Assembly (NCBI GenBank): GCA_944324865.1
Contig: CALUXW010000005.1
Coordinates: forward strand, 1-64,000
From: Candidatus Gastranaerophilales bacterium
GTDB lineage: Bacteria; Cyanobacteriota; Vampirovibrionia; Gastranaerophilales; Gastranaerophilaceae
Length of the DNA stretch: 64,000 bases
Direction of reading: 5' to 3'
The translations under genes were made by a program, and so were the position numbers. Position 1 is the stretch's first letter, and each line of letters starts with the position of its first letter. The notes under the pieces are model-generated. The model searched no databases and was not told the origin of the DNA. It saw only the letters and a program-made list of their open reading frames with translations. This document shows, piece after piece, positions 9,388-17,791 of the stretch.

Positions 9388-9756
9388 ATGTTTAACAATG
9401 TAAACAATCCTTTTGGAAATCGTGCGGTTTCGTCTTCTACATCATCCGATAGTCACGGGAGAAGACAAAAAGAAGACCCTAAAGAAGAGTTAAAAAAATA
9501 TATTGATGAAGATGAACCCGATGAAGTTTTAATCGGCGGTCTGCCTATTTTAACAGAAGATGAAATCCTTGCAATGACCAAACAATATATTGCAAAACTC
9601 AAATCTGAACATGAAGACAATGAAAAAATTCAAAAAAAATTAGACAAGTACCTTGAAAATTTCGATGTTAAAAAGTTTATGAAAAAAAATCCAAATATGA
9701 CAAGCCCTGATTTTTATATGGTTATGTACAATGAGACAGAAAATCTTGTTAAATAA
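9388..9756 (+). CDS. Paralogue of the neighbouring FDVxKFMK protein, unknown
   Basis: 122 residues from the ATG at 9388, chosen because TTGAGG lies 6 nt before it; an in-frame TTG at 9376 is inside that ribosome site. An N-terminal low-complexity Ser/Asn part is followed by a charged helical segment and a C-terminal domain with YLENFDVKKFMK, TS and MY, as in the divergent gene at 8822-9208. The pair look like a local duplication followed by inversion. No known function. Confidence 0.65.
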   Translation: MFNNVNNPFGNRAVSSSTSSDSHGRRQKEDPKEELKKYIDEDEPDEVLIGGLPILTEDEILAMTKQYIAKLKSEHEDNEKIQKKLDKYLENFDVKKFMKKNPNMTSPDFYMVMYNETENLVK

Positions 9757-9759
9757 GTT

Positions 9760-10602
9760 TTATAAAGATTGGTAATAGTCTTTCAATAATTTGCAATCAT
9801 CTTCTATATTTGGACTTTCGCAAACTAAGGCTCCTTTTACATTAAATTCTTTCATTACTTTTATCAAATCTTTGTAGTTCATATCCGAATCTTGCAAGTT
9901 CAAATGTTGTCTTTCGCCTTTTGCTGTGTATTCTATGCCAGCAAGATGACCATGAAAGTTATCCAGTGCGTATTGTCCCAATTCGTTTCCTATTTTTTCC
10001 AATACTTTTGAAAATTCATCGTATGTATTATATTCACCGGCTGACCTTGCATGAAGATGTGAAAAATCTATACATGGAAGAACTTGTTCAAACTCTTTTG
10101 ATAATCTTATTATTTCATCTTCATCGCCCCATTGTGTTGCTTTTCCTGTTGTTTCAGGGCGAACCCAAACTTTTATTTTTTCTCTTTCCAAAACATCTAC
10201 AATTCTTTTTGTTTGTTCTTTTACTCGATTATAAACTGTTTCCTTGTCTGCTCCCATATAAAATGCAGCATGATAAGTTATACTAAATGCTCCGGCTTGA
10301 GATGCAACTGATGCCGTATCTATTATTCTTTGAACACTTGCATCAATCTTTTCTTCTTCTTTTGAATTCAGATTTATATAAAAAGGCCCATGGGCTGTCA
10401 CAACAAAGTCTTTTGATTGTTCTTTTACAAATTTTCTATGCTCCTCACTCATTCGAACACCATGGACAAATTCCAATTCCATTCCATCAAGATTCATCTC
10501 TCCCAAAACATTAAAAGCTTGAGGATAACTGCCTTTACCTGTTCTTAATGGCATTCCGGCTGTTATGAAATTTAATTTATCAAAGTTAAATAAGTTTTGC
10601 AA
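9760..10602 (-). CDS. TIM-barrel protein of the AP endonuclease IV / xylose isomerase-like family
   Basis: 280 residues. The order of candidate metal ligands fits the endonuclease IV / sugar isomerase barrel: ELEFVHG, VTAHGPFYIN, TYHAAFY, VRPETTGK, CIDFSHLHAR, DNFHGHLAG and VCESPN. It is closer in layout to the short archaeal-type endonuclease IV relatives than to E. coli Nfo. AP-site DNA repair is possible but a sugar-phosphate isomerase role is not excluded. The start is TTG at 10602 with AGGAG about 8 nt before it, inside the 3' end of crcB, which it overlaps by 17 nt. Confidence 0.65.
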   Translation of the reverse strand: MQNLFNFDKLNFITAGMPLRTGKGSYPQAFNVLGEMNLDGMELEFVHGVRMSEEHRKFVKEQSKDFVVTAHGPFYINLNSKEEEKIDASVQRIIDTASVASQAGAFSITYHAAFYMGADKETVYNRVKEQTKRIVDVLEREKIKVWVRPETTGKATQWGDEDEIIRLSKEFEQVLPCIDFSHLHARSAGEYNTYDEFSKVLEKIGNELGQYALDNFHGHLAGIEYTAKGERQHLNLQDSDMNYKDLIKVMKEFNVKGALVCESPNIEDDCKLLKDYYQSL

Positions 10603-10960
10603 AATACGCTCCTATCGCTGTCATTATAAGACATATTATAACACTTAATATTATATATGAAAAAGCATGGAAAAACTGGTGGTTTCCAACCATTTCAAAA
10701 AGTTCAAGAGAAAATGTGCTAAATGTTGTTAATCCTCCGCAAAAACCTACTGTTAATGAAAGTTTTAACGCAGGGCTTATATCTGATTTTTCTATAAATA
10801 AAAAGTACAAAAAGCCTATCACAAAACATCCTATAATATTTACCAAAAAAGTTGCAAATGGCAAATTAGCTTGTATATGTTTTGCCATATTTACACTAAT
10901 TAAATATCTTGTGACAGTTCCTATGCCGCCGCCTAAAAATATTGAAATTATATTTAGCAT
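10586..10960 (-). CDS. crcB: Fluoride channel CrcB (Fluc)
   Basis: Small four-helix membrane protein of 124 residues that exports fluoride as a dual-topology dimer. Signatures: GGGIGTVTRYL, the Asn in FATFLVNIIGCF, and GFCGGLTTFSTFSLE, with the Phe-box/TFSTF segment of the pore. A TATAAT box ends 6 nt before the ATG, so there is no leader and no room for a fluoride riboswitch. Expression is thus probably constitutive. A single copy implies a homodimer. The downstream gene overlaps by 17 nt. Confidence 0.93.
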   Translation of the reverse strand: MLNIISIFLGGGIGTVTRYLISVNMAKHIQANLPFATFLVNIIGCFVIGFLYFLFIEKSDISPALKLSLTVGFCGGLTTFSTFSLELFEMVGNHQFFHAFSYIILSVIICLIMTAIGAYFAKLI

Positions 10961-10966
10961 AGGCAG

Positions 10967-10972
10967 ATTATA
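10967..10972 (-). promoter_or_regulatory. -10 box TATAAT of crcB, leaderless geometry
   Basis: On the minus strand TATAAT is preceded by TGT (extended -10) and followed by exactly 6 nt before the crcB ATG. Confidence 0.6.
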
Positions 10973-11030
10973 ACATAAAGCCGGTATTTATCCAAAATCT
11001 TTCGCAGTTTTACATCAGCTCGTTTTGTGC

Positions 11031-11036
11031 TATCAT
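11031..11036 (+). promoter_or_regulatory. -10-like box TATCAT of recJ, leaderless geometry
   Basis: TGC-TATCAT (extended -10) ends 6 nt before the ATG at 11043. The 70-bp gap to the divergent crcB promoter holds both promoters. Confidence 0.55.
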
Positions 11037-11042
11037 GAAATT

Positions 11043-13388
11043 ATGGTAATGAGAGAGTGGATTTTTAATAAAAACGATAGTCACGAAAAAAACTTAATAA
11101 CTAGACTTTTACATTCCAGAGGGGTTACTTCTGATGAAGATATTAAAGAATTTTTAAATCCGCTTGAAATGAAACTTACACACCCGAATGTTTTTTGTGA
11201 TATGCAAAAATGCATAGACAGATTGTCTTTTGCTATTGATAATGGTGAAAAAATTGTTGTTCACGGCGATTTTGATGCTGATGGAGTAACTTCAACTTCT
11301 CTATTATACAAAACTTTCAAACACTTGGGGGCAGATGTTAATTATTTTATTCCGGATAGAGATAAAGAAGGACACGGGTTTGATACAAAAGCTTTAGTTC
11401 AAATTATGACTAAGGTTAAACCAAAGGTTATTATTTCTTGTGATTGTGGAATTTCTGATGTTGATGCTGTTAATTTTTTGAATAGCTTTAAAATAGATGT
11501 CATAATAACCGATCACCACGAAGCTCCTGATATATTACCTAATGCTTTTGGAATTATTAATCCAAAGGCTCCAAATGCATTAGATGAGAACTTGTCTGCA
11601 AAACAAATAAATTCACTTGCTTCTCTTGCTGGTGTAGGGGTTGCCTTCAAGGTTGCACAAGCTCTTTTGGAAAAATATCAAAAATTGGATTTTATCTCTG
11701 ATATTTTACCATTTGTTGCTGTCGGAACCGTTGCAGATATTGTTCCACTTATCGGCGAAAACAGATATTTTGTTACCAAAGGACTAGATTTAATTTCCCA
11801 AGAAAAGCATTATGGAATTTCAAGATTACTTGAAAGTGCCGGATACAAAGGTCAAATTACTTCTGAACAGATTGCTTTTGGTATTGCACCAAGAATAAAT
11901 GCGTCCGGAAGACTAGACACCGTTGATGCTGCCATAAAAGTTCTTATTTCAGAGAACAAACAGGAAATTGAGATGGCAATACAAACATTGAATGAATTCA
12001 ACAGAATTCGTCAAGAACTTTGTCAAGAAACTTTTGCACTTGCCGATGAAATGGTCAAAGCCGAAAAAAATAAATTCCCGGCAATTGTTCTTTTTAATAA
12101 AGATTGGCATGTCGGAATTATTGGTATTGTTGCATCTATGCTTGTTGAAAAATATTATAAACCAACATTTTTGATGACATATTCTGAGGAAACTAAACTT
12201 TTCAGATGTTCTGCAAGAAGTATTGACGGTATCAACCTTTATGATGTTATTTCCGGTAATGCAGAACTTTTTGACAACTTTGGAGGACATGCAATGGCTG
12301 CAGGTCTTTCATTTAACGAAGAAAAAGCTTCTTTTGATAAGGTAAAAAATGCTCTTTGTAAAACAGTTAAAGAAATGTCACAGGGTAAAGATTTAAAACC
12401 TTTTATTAATATTGATTTAGAACTTGTTCCTGAAGATATTACAATTGATCTGGTAGAACAAATTTCGCAGTTGGAACCTTTTGGAGCTTGCAATCCAAAT
12501 CCTATTTTTGCTTTAAAAAATCTTAAAATAAAAGAAAAACGTTTGATGGGTGAAAGAAAAAACCACCTAAGATTAACTTGCACTGCGGGAAATTCAGAAT
12601 TTAATTGTATCAGATGGAAAGATGGAGATATCTCTCTTGTAAACGGTGATACTTTAGACATTGCTTTCCATCCGCAAAAAAATGAATTTAACGGAGTAAC
12701 CAGTGTTCAGCTGATTATTGATGATATACATTCTGAGTATCTCAAAGAGGAAGAAGAAGAAAATCAGCAAAAACAAAAAATATATGATCACAGAAAAAAA
12801 ACAGACATTCTTCCACAAGTTAATGATTACGTAAAAAATTCAAAACAAAATATCCTTATTTTTGCAGAAAGCAAAACTGTTTTAGATAAATTGAAACCAT
12901 TTGGAGAACTTTGTGCAAGAATTATTACTCGAGAAAATCTCAGACCTTGTGATTCTTTGATGTTTTTTGACTATCCTGCAGATAGAGAAACTTTTGATTT
13001 TATTCTTAATCAAACAACACCGTTGTCTATTCATTTTATGAATTACGATATGAAAATATTGGATGAAGAAGAGTTTTTAAAAACGGTTTGGAAAATGTTA
13101 AAATACGCATCTCATAATAACGGTGGAAAGGTAGAATTGAACAGATTTGCAAGTTTTCTTGGAAAATCTTACGAAGTGTTTAAACTATTATTTTCTATTT
13201 TTGAAGATACAAACCTGATAAAAATAAAGGAAAAAGCAGAAAATTATTATATCATCGATTTTACACAAGAAGATGATTTGGCAAAAGTTTTACACTCTCC
13301 AAAATATGCCATTCTTACAGATTTGATTGCAGAATGCGAAGAGTTTCAAAAATCTCTGCTTGAAGAAGATTTATACACAATAGTCTAA
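11043..13388 (+). CDS. recJ: Single-stranded-DNA-specific exonuclease RecJ
   Basis: 5'-3' ssDNA exonuclease of recombination and repair, DHH phosphoesterase superfamily. The N-terminal DHH domain holds HGDFDADGVTS (about residue 75), CDCGISD and TDHHEAP (about residue 157). The DHHA1 domain holds RCSARSIDG and GGHAMAAGLSF, and an OB-fold part follows (LEPFGACNPNP). At 781 residues it is longer than E. coli RecJ, with about 200 extra C-terminal residues, as often seen outside proteobacteria. The ATG at 11043 is favoured by the -10 box 6 nt before it; ATG 11049 is an alternative. Confidence 0.93.
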   Translation: MVMREWIFNKNDSHEKNLITRLLHSRGVTSDEDIKEFLNPLEMKLTHPNVFCDMQKCIDRLSFAIDNGEKIVVHGDFDADGVTSTSLLYKTFKHLGADVNYFIPDRDKEGHGFDTKALVQIMTKVKPKVIISCDCGISDVDAVNFLNSFKIDVIITDHHEAPDILPNAFGIINPKAPNALDENLSAKQINSLASLAGVGVAFKVAQALLEKYQKLDFISDILPFVAVGTVADIVPLIGENRYFVTKGLDLISQEKHYGISRLLESAGYKGQITSEQIAFGIAPRINASGRLDTVDAAIKVLISENKQEIEMAIQTLNEFNRIRQELCQETFALADEMVKAEKNKFPAIVLFNKDWHVGIIGIVASMLVEKYYKPTFLMTYSEETKLFRCSARSIDGINLYDVISGNAELFDNFGGHAMAAGLSFNEEKASFDKVKNALCKTVKEMSQGKDLKPFINIDLELVPEDITIDLVEQISQLEPFGACNPNPIFALKNLKIKEKRLMGERKNHLRLTCTAGNSEFNCIRWKDGDISLVNGDTLDIAFHPQKNEFNGVTSVQLIIDDIHSEYLKEEEEENQQKQKIYDHRKKTDILPQVNDYVKNSKQNILIFAESKTVLDKLKPFGELCARIITRENLRPCDSLMFFDYPADRETFDFILNQTTPLSIHFMNYDMKILDEEEFLKTVWKMLKYASHNNGGKVELNRFASFLGKSYEVFKLLFSIFEDTNLIKIKEKAENYYIIDFTQEDDLAKVLHSPKYAILTDLIAECEEFQKSLLEEDLYTIV

Positions 13389-13407
13389 ATTTTACTAATT
13401 ATCTAAA

Positions 13408-14529
13408 TTATCTGATTTGAACAGGCATAATCAAGCAAACATAGTCCTCTTCATTATTTGGCTTGAACATCGTTGCTGAAAGCGGTGTATTTAACCCAAT
13501 TTTAACCTCGTCAGAATCAATATTTTTCAATGCTTCCAAAACAAATTTGTAATTGAATGCAATTGTTAAATCATCGCCTGCATAATCTATATCTATACTT
13601 TCTTCAGATTTTCCGGAATCAGGAGTATCTGCTGTTAATTTTAGTGTGTTATGGCTGAATTCAAGTTTTACAATACTTGTTTTTTCATTTACCATAATTG
13701 ATACACGTTCAAGAGCAGAAATCATTTGTTGAACATTTACCAGAGCTTCTTTTGGACTTTCTTTCGGAATAAGCTGATTGTATTTTGGAAATTGACCTTC
13801 AAGAAGTCTTGATATTGTTGTTGTTTTTTCGGATTTTATAATAATTTTTGATTTTTCTGTATATATTTTTACTGAATCTTCATCTATAAAACCGCTCATT
13901 TTAATAAATTCATTTAGGGTTTTTGAAGGAATAATCAATTGTTTTGAGCGATTGTCTTTATTATCAATAGTTTCTCTTACTCTTGCAAGACGATTTCCAT
14001 CTGTTGATGCAATCTCTAAAATATTATCAGAAATATTACAAACAATACCGGATAAAAGATTGCTTGTTTCATAGCTTGCTGCAGCAAATCCGGCTTGTTT
14101 TACCGCTTTTACAAACGGTCTTATTTCTATTTCAAAACCTTCAGCTTCATCCACTTGTATATTCGTAAATTCTGGCGGAAACTCAGATGCCGGAATTCCA
14201 ATAATATCAAATTTTGAATTTTGACAAGTTATATTAACAGATGTTTGTCCTTCTGTCATTTCAAAAGTTATAAGCTTATCACCGAGTTTGGAAACTATTT
14301 CATTTAATGTCTTAGATGGAAGAGTAATTTTTCCGTCTTCTTCAACCTGTGCATCAACAAGAGCTGTAACGGTAAAATCCAAGTCTGTTGCCACTAATTT
14401 TATTGTAGATTTATCAATTGTTTCAATTAAAATGTTTAAAAGTACCGGTTGAAGAGCTTTCATAGAAGTAGCTCTTTCTACAATCTTAATCCCGTTATAC
14501 AAGTCTTCTTTTTTTACAAGAAATTTCAT
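13408..14529 (-). CDS. dnaN: DNA polymerase III beta sliding clamp
   Basis: Ring-shaped dimeric processivity factor for replication. The 373-residue length is normal, with three clamp folds: MKFLVKKEDLYNGIKIVERA at the start, LLSGIVCNI and DGNRLARVRE in the middle, and the C-terminal VCLIMPVQIR that forms part of the hydrophobic partner-binding pocket. The start is the ATG at 14529 with GAGGAG before it. It is transcribed away from the gap at 14545-14858, which carries origin-like repeats. No dnaA is in the window. Confidence 0.96.
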   Translation of the reverse strand: MKFLVKKEDLYNGIKIVERATSMKALQPVLLNILIETIDKSTIKLVATDLDFTVTALVDAQVEEDGKITLPSKTLNEIVSKLGDKLITFEMTEGQTSVNITCQNSKFDIIGIPASEFPPEFTNIQVDEAEGFEIEIRPFVKAVKQAGFAAASYETSNLLSGIVCNISDNILEIASTDGNRLARVRETIDNKDNRSKQLIIPSKTLNEFIKMSGFIDEDSVKIYTEKSKIIIKSEKTTTISRLLEGQFPKYNQLIPKESPKEALVNVQQMISALERVSIMVNEKTSIVKLEFSHNTLKLTADTPDSGKSEESIDIDYAGDDLTIAFNYKFVLEALKNIDSDEVKIGLNTPLSATMFKPNNEEDYVCLIMPVQIR

Positions 14530-14544
14530 TTCCTTACTCCTCAA

Positions 14545-14892
14545 ATTATCCCTCTTTGCTAATTCAATTATATCCTAATAAAAATGTAAATAAAATAAAT
14601 ATTAAACAAAAGTTAAGTACATTTTATCTTTCATAGTTTTGAACAAAAATTTTTATACTATATATTATATTAATAATTATATATATAAATATAATAGTAA
14701 TAATAAGCATCAATTATTTGTAGAAAACCTATTGAAACCATTATTATATAAGGCTTTTTATTGTATAAAAAATTGTAGAAAAAAAGTATAAAAAATATAA
14801 AAATTGTAGAAAACAACAAAAATAATAAAAACCCTGTAGAAAACTCATGAGTTTTCTACTATAAAGAACTAAGTTTTCTACTGATTTCTACA
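14545..14892. other. Candidate chromosomal replication origin (oriC) beside dnaN
   Basis: The 329-bp gap between the dnaN start and the aroC stop, plus the last aroC codons, holds four exact TGTAGAAAA sites (14719, 14774, 14805, 14835; complement TTTTCTACA) and three 8-of-9 matches in the opposite orientation (14852, 14874, 14884). TTTTCTACA differs by one base from TTTTCCACA, a DnaA-box form described for Cyanobacteria. Beside the boxes, 14659-14696 is a 38-nt stretch of only A and T, suited to unwinding. A perfect 24-bp palindrome (14836-14859) joins two boxes head to head. In several cyanobacteria the origin lies next to dnaN. The function is inferred. Confidence 0.65.
14836..14859. repeat. 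Perfect 24-bp palindrome in the origin-like region
   Basis: GTAGAAAACTCA is followed directly by its exact reverse complement. It contains one TGTAGAAAA site and one inverted TTTTCTACT site and touches the aroC stop codon. It could also act as a weak bidirectional stem. Confidence 0.85.
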
Positions 14893-15917
14893 AAAGAATC
14901 TCCGCCAAATTTTAACAAAAATTCATCTGCCAAAACACAAGCAATTCTGTTTTCTGCAATGACAGAACAAGCTTCAACAGCACAAGTATCAGAACGTTCA
15001 AAATGGGCTTTGCATTCTTGTTTGGTTTTTAAATCTACTGTATTTAACGGTTTAGGTATAGTTGGAATAGGTTTCATATAAACTTTTATAACAAGAGTTT
15101 CTCCGTTTGTCATTCCGCCTTCTATACCGCCGGCATTATTTGATTTTCTTACAACTTTTCCATTTTCAATAAACATTTCATCATGGTATTCACTTCCATA
15201 CATTTCAGAAGCATTACTGTTTCCGATAAAAACTCCCTTAACTGCAGGTATACTCATTACAGTTTGTGCAATTTTTCCGTCCAGCATCCTGTCCCATTGA
15301 ACATAAGAGCCCAAACCAACCGGAAGATTTTCGAAAGTTACCTCAAAAACTCCTCCGACACTATCGCCTGATTCTTTTGCTCTATCAATTTCTTCATGGA
15401 AATTTTCTTCTGTTTTACCAATTTGAATAATTTTTGAAGAACAGTTTATTCCAAACGGTTTCAATATCTGTTTTGCAACAGCACCAACAGCAACTTCTAT
15501 TGCTGTTTTACGAGCACTGGAACGCTCAAGAACATTTCTTAAATCTGTATGATTATATTTTATACTGCCTGCATAATCTGCATGTCCCGGTCGACATTGA
15601 CTAAAAGATTTTTCATCGGTATTATCTTGAGGAAAAACACTCATTATTTTTTCCCAGTTTTCAAAATCTTTGTTTTGAATTACAAGAGAAACGGGCGAAC
15701 CGATTGTTTTTCCAAAACGTACGCCGGATGTTATTTCAACTTTATCGGTTTCTATTTTCATTCTTCCACCGCGGCCATAACCTTTTTGGCGTCTTGATAA
15801 TTCATTGTTTATATAGTCAACATCAATATCAAAACCTGACGGTATTCCATCTATTATTGCGGTTAGACATTTTCCATGACTTTCTCCCGCTGTTAAAAAC
15901 CTGAATTTATTTAGCAT
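14859..15917 (-). CDS. aroC: Chorismate synthase
   Basis: FMN-dependent last enzyme of the shikimate pathway, converting EPSP to chorismate. Signatures: TAGESHGKCL at the N terminus, RRQKGYGRGGRM, RPGHADYAGSIKY, ERSSARKTA, and GGIEGGMTNGE. The 352-residue length is usual. It starts inside the 3' end of the secreted NTF2-like gene (11-nt overlap). Its last codons carry two origin-type repeats, so coding and origin-like sequence overlap. Confidence 0.96.
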   Translation of the reverse strand: MLNKFRFLTAGESHGKCLTAIIDGIPSGFDIDVDYINNELSRRQKGYGRGGRMKIETDKVEITSGVRFGKTIGSPVSLVIQNKDFENWEKIMSVFPQDNTDEKSFSQCRPGHADYAGSIKYNHTDLRNVLERSSARKTAIEVAVGAVAKQILKPFGINCSSKIIQIGKTEENFHEEIDRAKESGDSVGGVFEVTFENLPVGLGSYVQWDRMLDGKIAQTVMSIPAVKGVFIGNSNASEMYGSEYHDEMFIENGKVVRKSNNAGGIEGGMTNGETLVIKVYMKPIPTIPKPLNTVDLKTKQECKAHFERSDTCAVEACSVIAENRIACVLADEFLLKFGGDSFVEISRKLSSL

Positions 15918-16383
15918 ATTTCAAAAATATTTGTTCCTTTGTTTGCATTAATTCTTCTGTTATTTGCCATTTTCCGTTTATTTTCTTAACAATCATATAT
16001 GTTTTAAGTTTGTATGTTTCACCTTTTGGCTGTCTTAAAGAACTAATTTTATATGCACCGTTTCCAAGCGGTGTTACTTTTACATTTGTATAAGTGTTTT
16101 TATATCCTCTCATTCTGGCTCCGGCTTGACCAATTTTCATTTGTTTAATATATGTTGCTGTATTTGTATGTACATCAACAAGCCCGCCATCAGGTTTTAC
16201 AACTTGTCTTATAATTTTTGCATCCGGTGAATACATAGTCGCAACTGTCGGACTATAAGTATTGGCTGCATTTACATAACTGTTGAAAAAGTTTAAAGCT
16301 TCTTGAGAATCGTCTGCGAATGCTTTTAACCCTAATGTAAAAAACATTGTAAATACAAAGATTATAGATAATAATTTTTTCAT
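15907..16383 (-). CDS. Secreted NTF2/SnoaL-like protein, unknown role
   Basis: 158 residues. A signal peptide (MKKLLSIIFVFTMFFTLGLKAFA, cleavage after about residue 23) precedes a domain beginning DDSQEALNFFNSYVNAANTY with TVATMYSPDAKI, and ending in a beta-rich part with YMIVKKINGKWQITEE. This layout fits the NTF2-like cone fold, where the cavity may bind a small ligand. It is probably periplasmic. It overlaps aroC by 11 nt, but a functional link is not obvious. Confidence 0.65.
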   Translation of the reverse strand: MKKLLSIIFVFTMFFTLGLKAFADDSQEALNFFNSYVNAANTYSPTVATMYSPDAKIIRQVVKPDGGLVDVHTNTATYIKQMKIGQAGARMRGYKNTYTNVKVTPLGNGAYKISSLRQPKGETYKLKTYMIVKKINGKWQITEELMQTKEQIFLKYAK

Positions 16384-16506
16384 TGTTTATACCCTTTACT
16401 TAACTCTACACAATATTATAACGATTTATATTTTAATTTGTTCATTCTAATTATATCATATAAACCCCTGATGTCATTAAACAAAATATGTAGTATAAGT
16501 AAATAT

Positions 16507-17364
16507 ATGAATTTGCAAATATTATCTGAATATTTAGATTATTTAGAAATAGAAAAAGGATTGGCTCAAAATACTCTTGATGCATATAGAAGAGATTTGG
16601 AAGATTTTTTTGACTTTTGCGGAAATATAGAAGTTAATGAAATTCAAAGAAATAAAATAAACAATTATGTCAGAAATCTTCATGAAAAACATTTTTACCC
16701 TACAAGTATAATGAGAAAAATAGCATCAATACGAGGGTTTTTTAAATGGGCTTGTACAAACGGTATTTTAAAGATAAATCCTGCACTTACACTTGAACAA
16801 CCAAAAGTTCCTCAAAGATTGCCAAAAGTTATGACAATTGAAGAAATTAATAATCTTTTGAACCAAAACCTGAATAAACAGCAAAGAGTGATTGTAGAAC
16901 TCTTGTATGGCTGTGGTTTGAGGGTTTCGGAATTGGTTAATTTAAAAATAACGGATTATGACTTGAAGGGAAAATTTTTAGAATGCACAGGAAAGGGTTC
17001 AAAAGACAGAATTGTGCCATTAGGGAAAAAAGCAATAGAAGCAATAAAAAATTATTTACCTGAACGAGATTACCTAACAACGAAATACAACCTTCAAACC
17101 AAAACATTATTAATCAATGAAAAAGGAAAAAAAATAAATAGACAAGAGGTCTATACATTTATCCATGAACAGGGCAAACGACTCCATAAATCTATATCTC
17201 CTCACACTCTTCGACATTCCTTTGCAACCCATTTGATAGAAAACGGTGCCGATTTAAGAGTGGTACAAGAACTTTTGGGGCATAGTAATGTATCAACAAC
17301 ACAACTCTACACTCATATAAGCAAAAAGCGATTAAAAGAAGTCTATTTTGCGATAAACGGGTAA
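16507..17364 (+). CDS. Tyrosine recombinase of the XerC/XerD type
   Basis: 285-residue site-specific recombinase, normal Xer length. The N-terminal core-binding domain (about 1-90) is followed by the catalytic domain with Arg in GCGLRVSEL, Lys in GKGSKDR, HTLRHSFATH, the second His in LLGHSNVSTTQ and Tyr in LYTHIS. The Xer pair resolves chromosome dimers at dif; the second Xer here is at 34681-35595. The ATG at 16507 has TATAAG about 7 nt upstream. Which of the two is XerC or XerD cannot be settled by eye. Confidence 0.9.
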   Translation: MNLQILSEYLDYLEIEKGLAQNTLDAYRRDLEDFFDFCGNIEVNEIQRNKINNYVRNLHEKHFYPTSIMRKIASIRGFFKWACTNGILKINPALTLEQPKVPQRLPKVMTIEEINNLLNQNLNKQQRVIVELLYGCGLRVSELVNLKITDYDLKGKFLECTGKGSKDRIVPLGKKAIEAIKNYLPERDYLTTKYNLQTKTLLINEKGKKINRQEVYTFIHEQGKRLHKSISPHTLRHSFATHLIENGADLRVVQELLGHSNVSTTQLYTHISKKRLKEVYFAING

Positions 17365-17373
17365 TATTAAAAG

Positions 17374-17577
17374 TTAATCTTTAACTTCTTCTAAAATATC
17401 AAGTACACTGCATCCAAAAAACTTAGCAATTTTTTCTAAAGTACTCAACTTTAAATCAACATGTTCCCCTCTGGTTAATTTTGTAATTGTTGTAGTACTC
17501 AGACCGGACATACTTGCAAGCTCTTTATTCGTATATCTTTTTTTCCATTTGACATTATAAAGATTAACAATAACCAT
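17374..17577 (-). CDS. XRE-family transcriptional regulator, short
   Basis: 67 residues, one helix-turn-helix domain: YTNKELASMSGLSTTTITKLTRG is the HTH and LSTLEKIAKFFGCSVLDILEE the C-terminal helices. It resembles short Cro-like proteins from phage or toxin-antitoxin loci, but no partner is adjacent. It is convergent with the Xer gene and divergent from der. The 214-bp gap upstream to der holds only the promoters of both. Confidence 0.8.
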   Translation of the reverse strand: MVIVNLYNVKWKKRYTNKELASMSGLSTTTITKLTRGEHVDLKLSTLEKIAKFFGCSVLDILEEVKD

Positions 17578-17779
17578 AACAACATTATAATTTATGTAAT
17601 TACAACAGTCTTTTATCAGTTGATAATACTATAAAATTATACAACAATACGATTTTTGAAACAATTAGTAATAACCAAAAATATGGAAAGTAAAAACAAT
17701 AAATGCCCAAATAACAGTTCAAAAATTAAAACATTCATTAAATGATTTACAAGTTTAATTTCTTTTACTTTTTTCATGA

Positions 17780-17785
17780 TATAAT
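17780..17785 (+). promoter_or_regulatory. -10 box TATAAT of der, leaderless geometry
   Basis: TGA-TATAAT (extended -10) ends 6 nt before the ATG at 17792. No ribosome site. Confidence 0.6.
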
Positions 17786-17791
17786 TCCTTT

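Noticed and set aside
10961-11042. Fluoride riboswitch upstream of crcB
   Set aside because: The crcB promoter ends 6 nt before the ATG, leaving no leader RNA.
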